Assembly (NCBI GenBank): GCA_039621445.1
Contig: CP154956.1
Location: 89,224,482 to 89,288,481, forward strand
Length of the DNA stretch: 64,000 nucleotides
DNA from: Euglena gracilis
Lineage: Eukaryota; Euglenida; Euglenophyceae; Euglenales
Direction: 5' to 3'
Positions within the stretch are counted from its first letter, which is position 1. Each line of letters begins with the position of its first letter. The translations under genes were made by a program, and so were the position numbers. A model generated the notes under the pieces. It worked only from the letters and a program-made list of their open reading frames with translations, searched no databases and was not told where the DNA came from. Shown here piece by piece: positions 25,554-37,345 of the stretch.

Positions 25554-28500
25554 CCATACCTGTGTGTATGTACGTGTGTGTGTGTGTGTGCTCAAAGGGA
25601 GGATGCTGGCATGATATACCTGCCCTCTCTGATCTGAGTTCCAAAAAAAGAGAGGGCAGAAGAAGATTTTGAGGTTTGATTTGGTGACATATCATTAATT
25701 ATTGCATCGCAATGCGTTCGAGTTGAAAAATGACCCAAGACCCAAGAAAATTTTTTTTTCAGTCAAACTGTTTCCCAACAAGCACCGGCAGACTTCTTTT
25801 TAATAACCCCCACCGGGGGCAGGGGGTTCCCCCCACCTGGCCTGGCATGGGACCCCCCCCCCTGGGGGGGACCCCCAAAAATCAGGACGTCTAGTATCTC
25901 CCCCCCCAAAAAAACGGAGCTTCGCGCCGAAACCCATACCAGGTCTCTGGCCCAGGACCCCCTTGGGGGGTCTTCCAAGTTAAGAAAAAACCTGACCCCC
26001 GGTCCTTATCAGTGTCGACATTTTCGAGATGCACAAACACAAACATGTGTGTGTGTGTGTGTGTGGGTGTGTGTGTGTGTGTGTGGTGAGGGGAAGGATG
26101 GACCGGTGGTGGAGTCGTAGTATATGTCGTGGCGTTTGGCAATGGCCGCCTCATCCTGGTCGTCAGCGCGGGTGGACAGCGCCCCGCCACACACCCGGCA
26201 CCTGACGGGGGAGGCGATTGGGGGATTGATATTGCAGGCCATCGGGTAAAATGCAGTAAAATTTTGGGAAATTGTGAAAAATTTCCCAAATCGTGGAAAT
26301 TGCAGAAAACTGCGGAAAATGTGGTAAATGGTTCATATCAGTCCCCCCAAGGGGTTACCTCACTGGCTTCAACGAGTTGCACCCACCCCTATGCTTCCCG
26401 GTCTGTCAAGGTGAAGAGAGACTCGACAATGATAAATTCAGGGAAGTTGGCAACCACACCATCGCTGCCGACCCCCGGGGACCAGTCAGTCACTCTTCAA
26501 AAAACCAGTCCCCCATTTCCCCCCTGGGGGGGGGGGGTCGGTCACTTTGGCCAATCGGGCCAAAATGGCTCAAAATCAATGGATATTGCCACAAACACTA
26601 AATGGGTGCTTTTGGATGTTCAGTCTGATAAAGGTGTGCAACTTTTCGATCCTTCCATTCCGTTCCTCCGGCTGTTTTGCCCCGTTGGAAAGCCCACTGA
26701 GACGCCTCCCTATGAAGTGGTCACCCTAGCACATACCAGCTGGCGTGTCAACCGACGAACTCCCCAGGAACATGTCGGAGGGACAAGGGCGTTGCTTAAG
26801 GACCCCCGGGGGGGATGGAAAATTTGGCTGGCTGGAAAAAGGTTGCTGGTCCGACCCGGCATCGAACCAGGAGCCAAAAAAAAAAAACTCGAAACTGCAA
26901 ACCCCCCCCCAAATGACTCAGTTAGCAAAAAATTGGTTTTTTGACCCAAAATTTGCCCTGGCCAGCCCAAAACCGACCCATTTTGCCCATTATTTGCCCT
27001 TTTTTGTACCCTGAAAGCGAAGAATCCGTTGCCGTTCAGTCGCCCTTTGGGCAAACTAAACTGCAAAATAAACAATAAAAAACTCGTCAACGTGGGGAGG
27101 AGGGGGGGCCCAGGCAGGAAAAAGGCTGCTGGTTGGCTGGACCCCCCCAAAGCACTCCGCCCCCCCCCCCCTTGAGAATCAACCAATGAACACCAGATAT
27201 GAAAAGCCTCAGAGGGCTTGGTTGTGAAATTAAAACTTTCAAAGCAATACACCTTCGTTTTCTCCCCATAAATTTCACAATCATTATGACTACATTCCAT
27301 AAACTTCACACAAAATTTTGAGTTCGGTCAACTTTATTCATCAGGCCATTTGGATTTCAACGTCGAAGATTAAAGTTGAATTTTGGACAGATGCCCGAAC
27401 TATCCCTCAAGAGTATTTCAGGTGTGGAGTTTTCATTAAAGTGGGGGGGGTACATAAAAATACATAAATTGGCGAAATGCCAACGACAATCTTTCTTTGG
27501 CGCAGTGAGGAGGGGGTTAATTGCATCTCTCTTTACAAGAAATTAGGGGAGTTGTATAACGTGGTGAGATCAAAGAAAAGGCAATGTATTCAGCAGGAAG
27601 CTCGGCACACACTGGTCACCCGCAGGTTTCAGCGCTTCGATGGCGGTATGGTTGGGATGGTTTTTGCCAGAGACTTTCCTCCGCTGTGGCAGAAAGAAAG
27701 CTGCTCACCTCACCAAAATTGTTTCTGGGGGGGGACATTATTTCATTTTTTTTCCATTTCTCACCTTGTACCCATTCGTCTCCTTGAACTGGAGACGTTT
27801 TGTCCAAGCAGCACACACGTGTGCTGCTTTCTTGCGGATGGAGTTTGGGAGCAGGCATCCGCTCCATGACCCGGGGGGCTGCGGTTTCAGTTGCTTGCAA
27901 CTCTGGCTGGAAAGCACCCTGTCTAGTGGTTTTGATTTTTTTTTGCCCAGTCCTTCTTCAGAAGAATCACTCTACTCTGTCTGGGAAAAGAACCCGAAAA
28001 ATACCTCACCAGCTGGGATTACTGTAACGTATCCCTTCGAAGATTCACAAGCCAAATTAAGACCAGTTGCAGTTAAAGCCCACCATCCCACTAACTGAAT
28101 TCGGCTGCCCTCCCGGGAGGGGACCTCGCATCACTACTGGCGGGGCCAGGCACCATCCCTGAGGAGGGTTGTTGGCACACAGCCGCCGCCCCATAATACG
28201 CTCCTTGGCGGTCTCCCGGGGCAGAAGGATTGATCACAGCCTTCGGCTCTGGGCGGCCATGAAAGAAAAACAAAATGAAGGAGAGGATGAAGTCGACGAA
28301 CCGGAGGGGGGGGGGGTAATACCAGGGGGCAGGGGGGCGCGACACGAACTCTCGAAAACCGCGACACAAAAAAATACAAAAAAAAACCTGAAAATTTGCC
28401 GAAATCCAAAAAATAGCAAAACAACAACACCAAGAAGAAAATGTTTGCTCCTCCCTGTTAACACCCCTGGATAGAGAGGTGCAACCCCTGGGGCGCAACG

Positions 28501-31500
28501 CCTGCCTTGCCATGGGTCTGATCAAGTCAAAAATGGGGTTCTTCAGGCCATCCGGTGCTTTCGGGGCGGGGTTGTGTTTGGCCAGGTACCCTTTGCTGTA
28601 TCCCACCACCCCCACCTATCCACCCCTTGGAGGAGGGGGTTGCCTTAGAGTGCATCCCAGGCAGCCTCCCCCCGCGGGAAGGGGTCAGCCACACCATAAA
28701 AAGCAGCTGGATCAGGGGATCAATTCCTTCAACAATATGGGAGGAAAACGACAGGCATTGCACCCTTGATGCGAAAAAGCTATGGCGTTTGAGAGGTAAA
28801 GGACGAACAAAAAAATTCCCTCCTCTGAGGATGAAAACTGACTCCTATTGGACAAATTCGTCTCATGGGGGCAGGTAATCTCTCATTCTATGTGTGTCAC
28901 AAAAGCTTCAACTCTCTTCTTTGTGAAAAATAAACATTTAATTTAGCCTTTAATAAAGCCTGGAGAAAACATATATTTTTCCTGTGATATAACGTCTTTT
29001 ACGGTTGCTGTTTTCTTGCCCCTTCCATTCAATGCAACAAAAGAAAAAAAGAATGAAGACCTTAACGTTGAGTAGAGGTTGTCTTTAGGACCCAGGGAGG
29101 GGGGTCCGGACCCACCCACCCCTGGAGGGGGGCTGGGGAGAGCTCGGGGGGGTCCCATGTTCAGGTCCAAAAAGTTTGGCGCTTCAAAGCCGAAAACATT
29201 GGAAATCCCCGCCTCTGGTGGGGTACCCACTCGCCCCAGCCCCCACCACCTTCGGGGGGGGGGGGGGGGGGGCCGGCCAGGACCCCGGGTCAGCAAACGG
29301 GGGGGAAAAAAAACTGAACCTGATCATGATGGCAAATCTCCTCAGTAGCTTGGAGACCCTTGAGGCAGATGTGATGGGGGCACCCACCTCCTCCCGCTTT
29401 CTGGACATTGTCGCCTGACAGGACCAGGGACCCTGACAGTTTGTTGGGCAGTTTTCAGGGGGGGGGGTCAGGAGCAACGATAAACCGGAGTCTGGAGTCC
29501 ACCACAAATGCCACAGGGATATCCGCTCCTTCCAGGGCTTCCCAGAGCTTTTGGGCCTGCGGAGTCAAAACAGGCGCGGGAACGAGGTGCTCTCTTTCCT
29601 GGGGGGTCAGGAGTAGTTCATCCCGGCTGTGTGGATTTTGTGAGTGGAAGAAACAGGCTTCCTATTACCTCCCGCGGGAGGTTGCCTTCGGAGTACGAGG
29701 GGGGGGGGTGGATTGCGGCTGAAAAGAAATTTGGCTGAGTAAAAATTGAGGCTGGAAAAAAATTGGAGGTCTCGGGAAATAGGAGGAAAAAAATACTTGA
29801 CCATTCAGCAAAAGAACAGAGAAATATCTAGAGGGCTTCCTAAAAAAAATTACAAATTTGGAGATTCTGGAGGTCTCGGCAAAAATACGGAAAACTCGAA
29901 AAATATCGAAATATCGAAAAATATGGAAACTTGGATGAACTCTGTTCATTGAATTTTGTCCCTCCCAAATCAACAATTATAACCTGTAATCCCCCCCCGC
30001 GTATTTTGGCAACTTTGCCACTTTTGGCCATTTGCGTCGCTTTTGGCCCCTTTTGGTTTCTTTTGACCCATTTTTGACCATTTTTTTGCCCACTTTTGGT
30101 AATTTTAGGGTACGGGGTCCTGCCAGGCGGAATTTAATCAAACCCAGGAGGAGGGGGGTCTCGGGGTGCCTGGAGTGAGGAAATACCGGCCTCGTCTTGA
30201 AAATCAGCCTGGTGCCTGCCCGCAGCAAGCACAGAGGAGATTCACTTTTTCAGAATTGCTTGAAAATGGGCACTCCGGGACATCGCAACCAGGGTGTGCA
30301 GCCGGGGCTCAGCACCTCCAGGCCTTAAAAAAAAAACATTCCTAAAATCCCCAGGAGGTCTTTCGACAGCCGTACGTTGCTTTGCCGGTGGTTTGCCAAT
30401 GGTTCGGATCCCGATCCTGCCCAACAGAAGCTCCACATTTGAGCGCAACGGCGAGGGAACGGGGGTGTGCACCGAGTGGAGGATTGGGTATGATTGGCCG
30501 AAATTAGGCAAAAGATAAAAGGCCTTCCTGACCTTATCCAAGGAAAAACCTGACACCCCGCCCACGAAACCCACCAATTAATTCGACTGCTTCGTTCCCT
30601 TTTTTCCATCAAATTGCTTGTTCAGCCAATAGTTCTCGACTGAAAATTTCACGTAAATACTGAAAATAGTGTGGGAAATTCAGAGTCCATCATCCATTGT
30701 TCCGAAAAGTTGCACTGAAATCGCCGCCAAGAAGTTTGCACCTCCCTTGCGACAGGTTGGATAGGGGGGCGGGGGGGGGGGACAGGATGGCCAACCTGGA
30801 CAAGGCTGCGAGGGAATCCGTCCAACAGCCAACCCCGGCGACAGCGACGGGCGCGGGCGGGGCACCTCGGACGCCACACGGAGGACTGCGGTGGAGCGCT
30901 GCTTGGCCCTCCATCAAGGAGTCGGACAGCGCTCCCTTTGCCCTTCCCCTCGCCCCTGCCCTCCTCCTTCCCAGTGGTAGGGACCATACAATTTTTTACC
31001 GACCCCCCCCCCGGGGGGGGGAGGGGGTCACTCCACTTTTCGAAAAACCAGTCAGTCACTTTTTTTTCGGGAAACCAGTCAGTCACTACCTCCCCGGAGG
31101 GGGGGGGGGTCGGTTACTCTGGAATCTAAAGGAAATTTGACCAAAAACATGAAAAAAGCCAAAAAAAATTTCCGGCGCCTTCGGCACCTGGTCACTTTAA
31201 TGGTTTTTTGCCGACCCCCCCCCCGGGGGGGGGGGGCGGGGCCAAAAACCAGTCAGCCACTCTGAAAAAAAACCAGTCACCCACCCCTGGGGGGGGGGGG
31301 GTCGGCCAGTGCTTAAGTGATTGTATGGTAGGGACGAGGAGGCGAGGTGTGCCCAGGGAAGTCCGAGAAGGCTCAGTGGGAGGGGTCCACCACCCACCCA
31401 CCACCTGTGGGGTTTCGAGTGGTCCTGTTCGGCCCTGTGACTGTACCAACGCATGCTGGAAAGAACAGCGTTGAGGGGGGGGGGGGGCGTGGAAAACGTT

Positions 31501-32236
31501 GCAACAGAAAGAACACAAAAACGCCACACATACCATGCACAGGATCAAACAGCACAACGTGCTACAATGTATTTCAAAGAAAAAAGCCGGATAATGTTCC
31601 GGAAAATTGGCATTTACGCTGGGTGTGTGTCAACGACATGCTGTGCTTTGGACAGCAGGGAGCGGGGAGGGGCAAGGAACGTTGATCACCAAGCGGGGGG
31701 GGGGGGTTCAAAAAACAGCCTATGTTTGTTTCTGACTGGGGGGGGTCGACAAGGGGGGGAGAGCAGGACTGTAGGGGGCTCCAAGGGCCCCACCCACCAC
31801 GATGGGGAGGAGGGAAGGGTTGGCCCCTGCAGACCTGAAACCGGCAAACGGATGACCACAGTTGGGGGTAGACATCCATGCTGGGCTGTTTTCGGTTTTG
31901 TCTTCACTTTTCACCATTTTGTTGGCCACCTTTGGTCACTTTTGGCATTTTTGGTCATTTTTGGCAATTTTTTTTGCCAACTTACAGGTGAATTGAATGA
32001 ATGATACAAATGGGGGGAGTACACATTCGTGACATGCGAGTCCTTTGACACCCGTCGCTGGATGGCCCCCGCTGGTCTTCAAGGTCTCCAAGATCATCGG
32101 GATGGTGATGTCGTCCGGCACCAGCTCCCCCCGGTCGATGAACGCCTTCGCCCGCTTCCCCACTCCCGAAACCCTCCTCGGGACCCCCCGCAACATACAC
32201 GCTCCCCCCACCAAAACACACACACACACACACAGC

Positions 32237-32331
<95 letters not shown>

Positions 32332-34191
32332 CAAACACACACACACACACACAGCAGACACACACACACACACACAGCGTGTTGCAAATTGTAGAAACTC
32401 TGCTCTGGCGGTGGTGAGCATCCTGAATCAAACTCCACAAATGGCCAGGGCCAGAAAATCTTTTATCAATCCCCCGGGAAGAGTCCTGCCCATAACAGGC
32501 CTCCCTCTCCTGGGAGAAGGGGTTGGCTTTTATGTTCTGGCACAATTTTCAGGCCAGAAATACACCTCTTTGGGATCGAAAATGCCTTCCCATTCCCACG
32601 TCTCATCACAACACCACCCCAGAGGTGGTGGTTCGATTGGTGAAAAATCTGAAAAATCTGAAAAAGTGGACGAAATTTTCAAAATGGACTGGAATTATTT
32701 TGGACGGTTTTCGCCTGCAATTTCGTCCAGAAAAATTCCATCAATACCCAGCCATGCCTCCTGGGAACAGCAAATGTGCGGGCCCCAGAAGGAGCAACCC
32801 GCGTCAAGGAGCGCGTCGCCAGCGCGGTGCCCTTGGAGATGTGGGTGCGAAAGATGGCGCCGGACTCGATGTGCTCCATGCTGGGGAAGTGCTGCTTGAT
32901 GAGGTTGCCCTGCGTCCCCTTCCCGCTGCCGTTGGGGCCGAAGATGAGGATGTTCGTGGTCGCTGAAGGGGGGGGGAGGGCGGCACAGGTGGCGTGGGGG
33001 GCGGGGGGGGGGTAAGGCAGCCACCTGCCATCCACCCCCCCCCCCCGCGGGAAACTGTCGCCTGACAGGTTGGCCGGGACCGGGGACACTGACAATCCCC
33101 AGGCGGGATCCTGATAGGCTCTCGGGCATGACAGTTTCCTGGGGGGGGGGGCTCGGGTCTGGGATCCCGTTAGGCCCTGGGGGGAGCAAATCAGCACAAA
33201 TGCAGAACTCTTCATCAGGAGGGGGGGAGTGAAAAAAATGCCAACTATCTGTCCGTCCTCTCCCCTCCCCCTCCCGTGTCAGACGTTGCTACCTGCGTCT
33301 GGCAAATCAAGGGGGAGGCTTTGGAGAGAACTTTTACAGCACAATAAGTCGCCAGGTAGAGAAATATGTGACAGCTCACAGCTCCCTAGGGTGGGCAACC
33401 TCTCTCAGTTGACAACCCCAGGAAGCTGTCAACTGACACGTCAGCCGGTGCCAGGAGCCTTGACAGCTTCCTATGGCGACACTACCAGGCTTGTGCAAGC
33501 CAGGGACCCTGAAGGCAGTTTGGACTTGTCTATACACGCCATCCAGACAACATTTGGTGTGCTGCTAACTCTTGCATACCCCCAAAATCTTTGCCGGGGG
33601 AGGGAAACGGGCAACGTTGAGAAGGAAGGGAAAACAATCCATGGTCCAGAACCAATTGTTCTGCGACGAGTGAAACCATTCACAGGGCCGTTTGGTGTTG
33701 GAATGCGACGGATAGAATTGCGAAAGAACAAAGCACAAAGACAACAAAAAACAGAGAGGTGCATAAATGGCAGAGGCAGTATCCAATCAACATGTGGACC
33801 AGAGTAATTTTGGGCAGCCTTGTGCACGTGTTTGCCCGTTGAAAAAAGTAGCGTGCACCCCTCATCACTGCAAGCACAAACCCCTTTTGGGGGGGAACCA
33901 GAGGACATCCGGCAAGGATCAGTCAACTGAAACGCAAATAGAATGACTTTTCCATCAACGCATATCTGTGTAGATTGTTTTGTTTGTACGCAAACACGTG
34001 CAATGGGATGGATGCAATGGATGGATGAACCAAGGGAAGCTCGGAAATAACACACGGGACTCCATCCGACGGAGGGCTGCGTGCATAAACGCGACGGGGT
34101 CCTTGGGCTTGCTGTCCAGCAGCTCGCAGATGAGCTTGTCCATGAGCTGGGGCACCCCCGTCCTTGCGAGGTAGTCGACCTCCCCAGACAT
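25346..34191 (-). CDS. Adenylate kinase, nine exons, complete (272 aa)
   Basis: Transfers phosphate between ATP and AMP (2 ADP = ATP + AMP). Minus-strand exons: 34056-34191, 32816-32962, 32064-32156, 30796-30836, 29498-29556, 28165-28231, 27613-27662, 26104-26201, 25346-25473; total 819 nt including TGA. Residues 1-45 (EVDYLARTGVPQLMDKL...KPKDPVAF) resemble a Dpy-30/RIIa docking segment. The P-loop GPNGSGKGT is at 54-62, the AMP-site ESGAIFR at 78-84, ELVPDDITIP at 105-114, DGFPR at 131-135, and GRRLC ends at 177. LID residues C177, H183, C199 and C202 have exactly the C-X5-H-X15-C-X2-C spacing known for the metal site of Desulfovibrio gigas adenylate kinase. RADDQDE and KRHDIYY follow. Introns 1, 4, 7 and 8 are GT-AG; introns 2, 3, 5 and 6 are nonconventional and must be removed as modelled to keep the frame. 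The start was chosen because a CAG acceptor lies 6 nt upstream. No signal peptide in this model. Family assignment is certain; the exact start is likely. Confidence 0.93.
25497..25592. repeat. TGCG/TG repeat in the last adenylate kinase intron
   Basis: It begins about 24 nt upstream of the acceptor of exon 9 (minus sense: CA-rich, then ACACAG). Another TG tract is at 26043-26085 in the same intron. Confidence 0.9.
26790..27180. repeat. Dispersed repeat copy A with T-arm-like box
   Basis: Shares with 48050-48450 the blocks GGCTG(C)TGGCTGG near both ends, TCGAACC(A/G)GG(A/T)GCC, TTTGCC(C/A)TGGCC, CCATTTTGCCCATT and CGCC(C)TTTGGGC. In antisense GGTTCGA resembles a tRNA T-arm B box, so a SINE origin is possible. 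Confidence 0.55.
27663..28164 (-). other. Nonconventional intron 6 of the adenylate kinase gene
   Basis: The 5' end is CCTCAGGG (CAG at +4 to +6); the 3' end is CTGGCAAA (CTG at -8 to -6). Phase 0. The join gives RRLCANNPNHPNHTAIEALK and places C177 and H183 six residues apart, as the metal-site motif requires. Confidence 0.88.
28232..29497 (-). other. Nonconventional intron 5 of the adenylate kinase gene
   Basis: The 5' end is CTCCAG (CAG at +4 to +6); the 3' end is CTGTGATC (CTG at -8 to -6). Splicing fuses GA and A into a Glu codon, giving FVVEILLPRE. Read with GT-AG rules the junction looks frameshifted, with an in-frame TGA just upstream of ILLPRE. Confidence 0.88.
30837..32063 (-). other. 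Nonconventional intron 3 of the adenylate kinase gene
   Basis: The 5' end is ATCCAGCGACGGG (CAG at +4 to +6); the 3' end is CCCGTCGCTGTCGCC (CTG at -8 to -6). CAGCGACGGG and CCCGTCGCTG are perfect 10-nt reverse complements. Removal gives LKTSGGRGWLLDGFPR, as expected for the family. The intron contains a TIR element (30985-31326), about 160 nt of CA repeat, and no AG near its end. Confidence 0.9.
30985..31326. mobile_element. TIR element with 9-bp target duplication inside adenylate kinase intron 3
   Basis: GGTAGGGAC flanks it at 30976-30984 and 31327-31335. The ends (CATACAAT...ACCGACCCC and the inverted form) match. The interior has ACCAGTCAGTCACT motifs and a CGGCGC hairpin near 31171-31188. 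The same motifs recur at 54580-55110. Confidence 0.78.
32157..32815 (-). other. Nonconventional intron 2 of the adenylate kinase gene
   Basis: Splicing joins GTALA to KRAKAF with a split AAG codon. The 5' end reads CGCGCTCC, the 3' end GGGAGTGGGGA. GCTCC at +4 to +8 pairs with GGAGT ending at -6, one wobble. No GT donor is in a phase that fits any AG acceptor. The triplet is GCT/AGT rather than CAG/CTG, so this is a variant of the pattern. Confidence 0.75.
32215..32378. repeat. CA microsatellite with CAG interruptions
   Basis: About 160 nt of CA broken by AGCA at three places. It lies in adenylate kinase intron 2, just upstream of exon 3. Confidence 0.95.
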
Positions 34192-34215
34192 GGCAACTGC
34201 GGCATGCCAGAAGAG
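34192..34215 (-). promoter_or_regulatory. Splice acceptor 5 nt before the adenylate kinase start codon
   Basis: On the minus strand a pyrimidine-rich stretch (CTGCTCTTCTGG) leads to CCGCAG, then TTGCC and the ATG at 34191. A cis intron in the 5' UTR or, in a euglenozoan, spliced-leader trans-splicing would both explain it. An in-frame upstream Met (34254) would instead add a hydrophobic leader, so cleavage at this AG decides the start. Confidence 0.55.
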
Positions 34216-34499
34216 CAGAACCAAGATGAGCAGCAATGTATGACATTTCATCTCTTTTTTAAAAAAAACCATTCAGAACAAAAATTGCAGTCCATTTTTC
34301 AAAAAAAAATATTTTATTTCAATCCACTTATTTTTCAAAAAATACCCTTTCTAAATTAAACTAAATTAAATTAAAACTACCAAAATGAAATTGCTAAATG
34401 AAATTAAAAAATACGCCTGGCAATTATTTTTGCACATTAATTTACAAACACCACCACATGTGCTTCTGTCTATTAAAAGCAATCATTTTCAAATCATCA

Positions 34500-34922
34500 T
34501 AACCCCCCCAATTAGAAGCCCCCCGGGGCTACTATTCGGTCACTCTGCGGAAAACCCGAGGGGGGGGGGCTTCTAATTGGGTACCCTTTATCTAAAGGAA
34601 AAACCTTCGGCCGGCGGGCGATCTGGGAATTGAACGGGGTCCAACTTTAAAAATTTGCAAGACGCATTTTTTGGGTGGATAGGCCATGTTTCAAGGATAC
34701 CAGATATCAATTTTGTTCCCGATGTCGACCTGTTTCCGTGGAGATTTTTCGAGTTTTTCACCAACTTCCCGAAAAATTTTGGTCAATTTTGTCGGCGGGC
34801 TTGGTCGGGGGGGGGGTGTTATTTGGATTTTTGGCGGGAAACCAGAGGGGGGGGGGGCTTCTATTTGGTGGGGGGGTTGTTATTTGGGGGGGGGCTTCTA
34901 ATTGGGGGGGGGGGGCTAATTG
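34500..34922. mobile_element. Word element: AATTAGAAGCCCCC
   Basis: AACCCCCCCAATTAGAAGCC at the left and CTTCTAATTGGGGGGG at the right, with internal copies in inverted orientation. It lies just upstream of the adenylate kinase start. Confidence 0.55.
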
Positions 34923-37090
34923 AAACAAACAAATATCAGTGAAGAATATCACAGACTTCGTTCTTCTGACCATACACCTTCAAGCAGACACTTTTTACCC
35001 CCCCCCCCCAGTGGGAGACTGGCCACAACCACTTCCAAAATGATATTCCCTGATTGGTTGGCTGATTGATTCAAAAAAATCCCAAACTGGAGAACATCAT
35101 TAAAAATATTGCACTGCCATGTATTGTGAGAAAAATATTGATCAACTTGATAGGTAAACACATACAAAAACTGGGGCAAGGATGGGCTCCTGGAGTGTGT
35201 GTTTCAAAAGGATGCATACAATACTCAGTCAATAAACATTACTTACTGGGGGCATCACTTTCCACTTCAAAAACCAGCTGTCACGGTTAAAAACCAGGCA
35301 TCCACTCTCCTTCAGGGAGTCGGCCGCTCTGGCAACCGGCTAAAATTGCACAAAATCAATGGTGTTTTTTTGGCTCAAAGCAAAGATATCCCGGCTCCTT
35401 TTTGGTTCTGAGTGAGCAGCTCTCGGCGACTCCCTCCCCCATGTCCAACGCCCAGTAACCTCTGTCCTGCAACGTCGTTGGACATGGGGTTCTGACCAAA
35501 AGGTGTCCTCCAACTGGGGACGTCGGCGTTAGACAATGGGTCCAAAAAAAGCAGGAGGGAACCTGGGAACACCCCACAAAAGGTTAAATTCTTCCTTCCG
35601 GCGCATTGTGCCGAAATTTTTTGGCAATTTTGGTTTTAAAAAAAATGCCCCCAAAAAGTATCCAAAATAGCATTTTGGCCGATTTTGGCTGATTTTGGGT
35701 GGCCAAATCCTTCGGCCGCAATAAAAAAGGTAATTCTGCACAAATATGGTATGAAAATGTGCCGCACATTGTCCTGTGGTGCAGCCATACATTCACTTAA
35801 TGAACCGTCTAGGTAATTTACGTCCGCCGTGCCGGCGGACACAGATTCGCTCGGTGACCACCCGGGTGGACTTTTTCCTGGCCTGAACCCACCCACTCTC
35901 TTTCTTCAAAAACCCACCCAGCCTCCACCCCCCCCCCCCCAGGGTTCAACACACCCACCCACCCAAAACCCACCCAAAATCAGCCGAATACCCTTCGGCC
36001 TTGAAGAATTTTTCCATCCCAGACAGGCCGGGCCAAAGACTGATCCATGGTGCACCCCTGGGGGGGGGCTCCAGCAGGGCCAACCCACCCACCCACTCAC
36101 GAAACCCCCTCGGGGGGGGGGGTCACACAGGTGTTAAATGAATCGACGGTTGCAATTATCTCCAACTTCTTCATCAAAAAGAAAAAGGTGAAATAATAAC
36201 AAAAATACCACAAACATAAAAAGCCTAACTTTGCTCTTCTCCGCCAATTGGGCTGCGTGCAATCGTCACGTGATCTATCATAGTGCACCTTTCATTGGAC
36301 ACCCGGAGATGGAGATGGCTCAACTTTGTGAACAAAAATTCATGTAAACACCTTAGCATACAGGAAAAGGAAAAGAAATTTCATCCGCCATTATGAAAGT
36401 TGCATCATCAACTTCTGGAGAGCGGGCGTGAAACTGGACACTGTGCAGAGAAATAACCAAATGTGACTTATATGGTAAAAGAGGTTTATGATCCTTGCGA
36501 ATCATTCACTTGAATCCTGCTTGAGACACAAACATCCGGTAGCAGAAATGAAACGAAGCGGTCGTCAGGGGTGTGCCCAAAAGGGTGGAAAGGACACAAT
36601 GGAAATCCAAAAGGAAAACCTTCGGTTTGCAATTACAGAACATGGGTGATCGACATCGACCACACCACTCTCAAATTCCTGGGTTACTAAGGTCTCGTTT
36701 GGTTAGTCGGTCGAAGGGGGGGTTGTAGATGGAAGAAATAAAATTCTTGGTTAAAATACAACTCCTTAAACTGTTAAACAAGCCCGAATATGTTTCTTGA
36801 AAAAAGCCTGTCAAAATGGCTTTTACATCACATAAAAATAGCAAAAAAGTCAGTTTGGGGGAGTCACGAAGCCAACCAACTAAAAGGTATGGCCTTTTTG
36901 GATCGTTTCTTCACCAAGGGGGAAATTAATCATCCTTTGGTTGTTGGCCCCAGAGGGTTTAAGAGTTAGGTGTTTTTCTCCTGACTCTTTGGACAACACC
37001 GAGGGACAAATATATGTGTGTCCCTGCATGCGCATGCTGTGCTGTGCTCTGGGGTGTGTTGAATTGGGCGTCGCTTTGTGTTGTGGTGGG

Positions 37091-37127
<37 letters not shown>

Positions 37128-37345
37128 TGGTGGGTGTGGGTGCGGGTGTGTGTTGCGCGCATGTGTGTGGATGGGTGTATGCGTGCGTGCGTGCGTGAGT
37201 GAGTGTGTCTTTGCGCGCGTGTGGGTGGGTGGGTGGGTGGGTGGGTGTGGTTGTGCGTGCGTGCGTGCGTGCGTGCGTGCACGCATGTGTGTGTGCGTGT
37301 GTCTTGTGTGTTTGCACATTCTCGTGTGTGTGTGTGTGTATGTGT
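37091..37345. repeat. TG, TGCG and GGGT repeats
   Basis: Compound GT-rich microsatellite downstream of the acidic-tail gene stop codon. Confidence 0.9.

Noticed and set aside
28165-29556. Frameshift or in-frame stop in the adenylate kinase between VAFVV and ILLPRE, suggesting a pseudogene
   Set aside because: Removing an intron with CAG at +4 to +6 and CTG at -8 to -6 restores the frame and the expected Glu.
25346-34191. Dinoflagellate origin (introner-rich genomes with odd splice sites)
   Set aside because: The paired CAG(+4)/CTG(-8) ends fit euglenids better than dinoflagellate GC/GA-AG introns. Not formally excluded.
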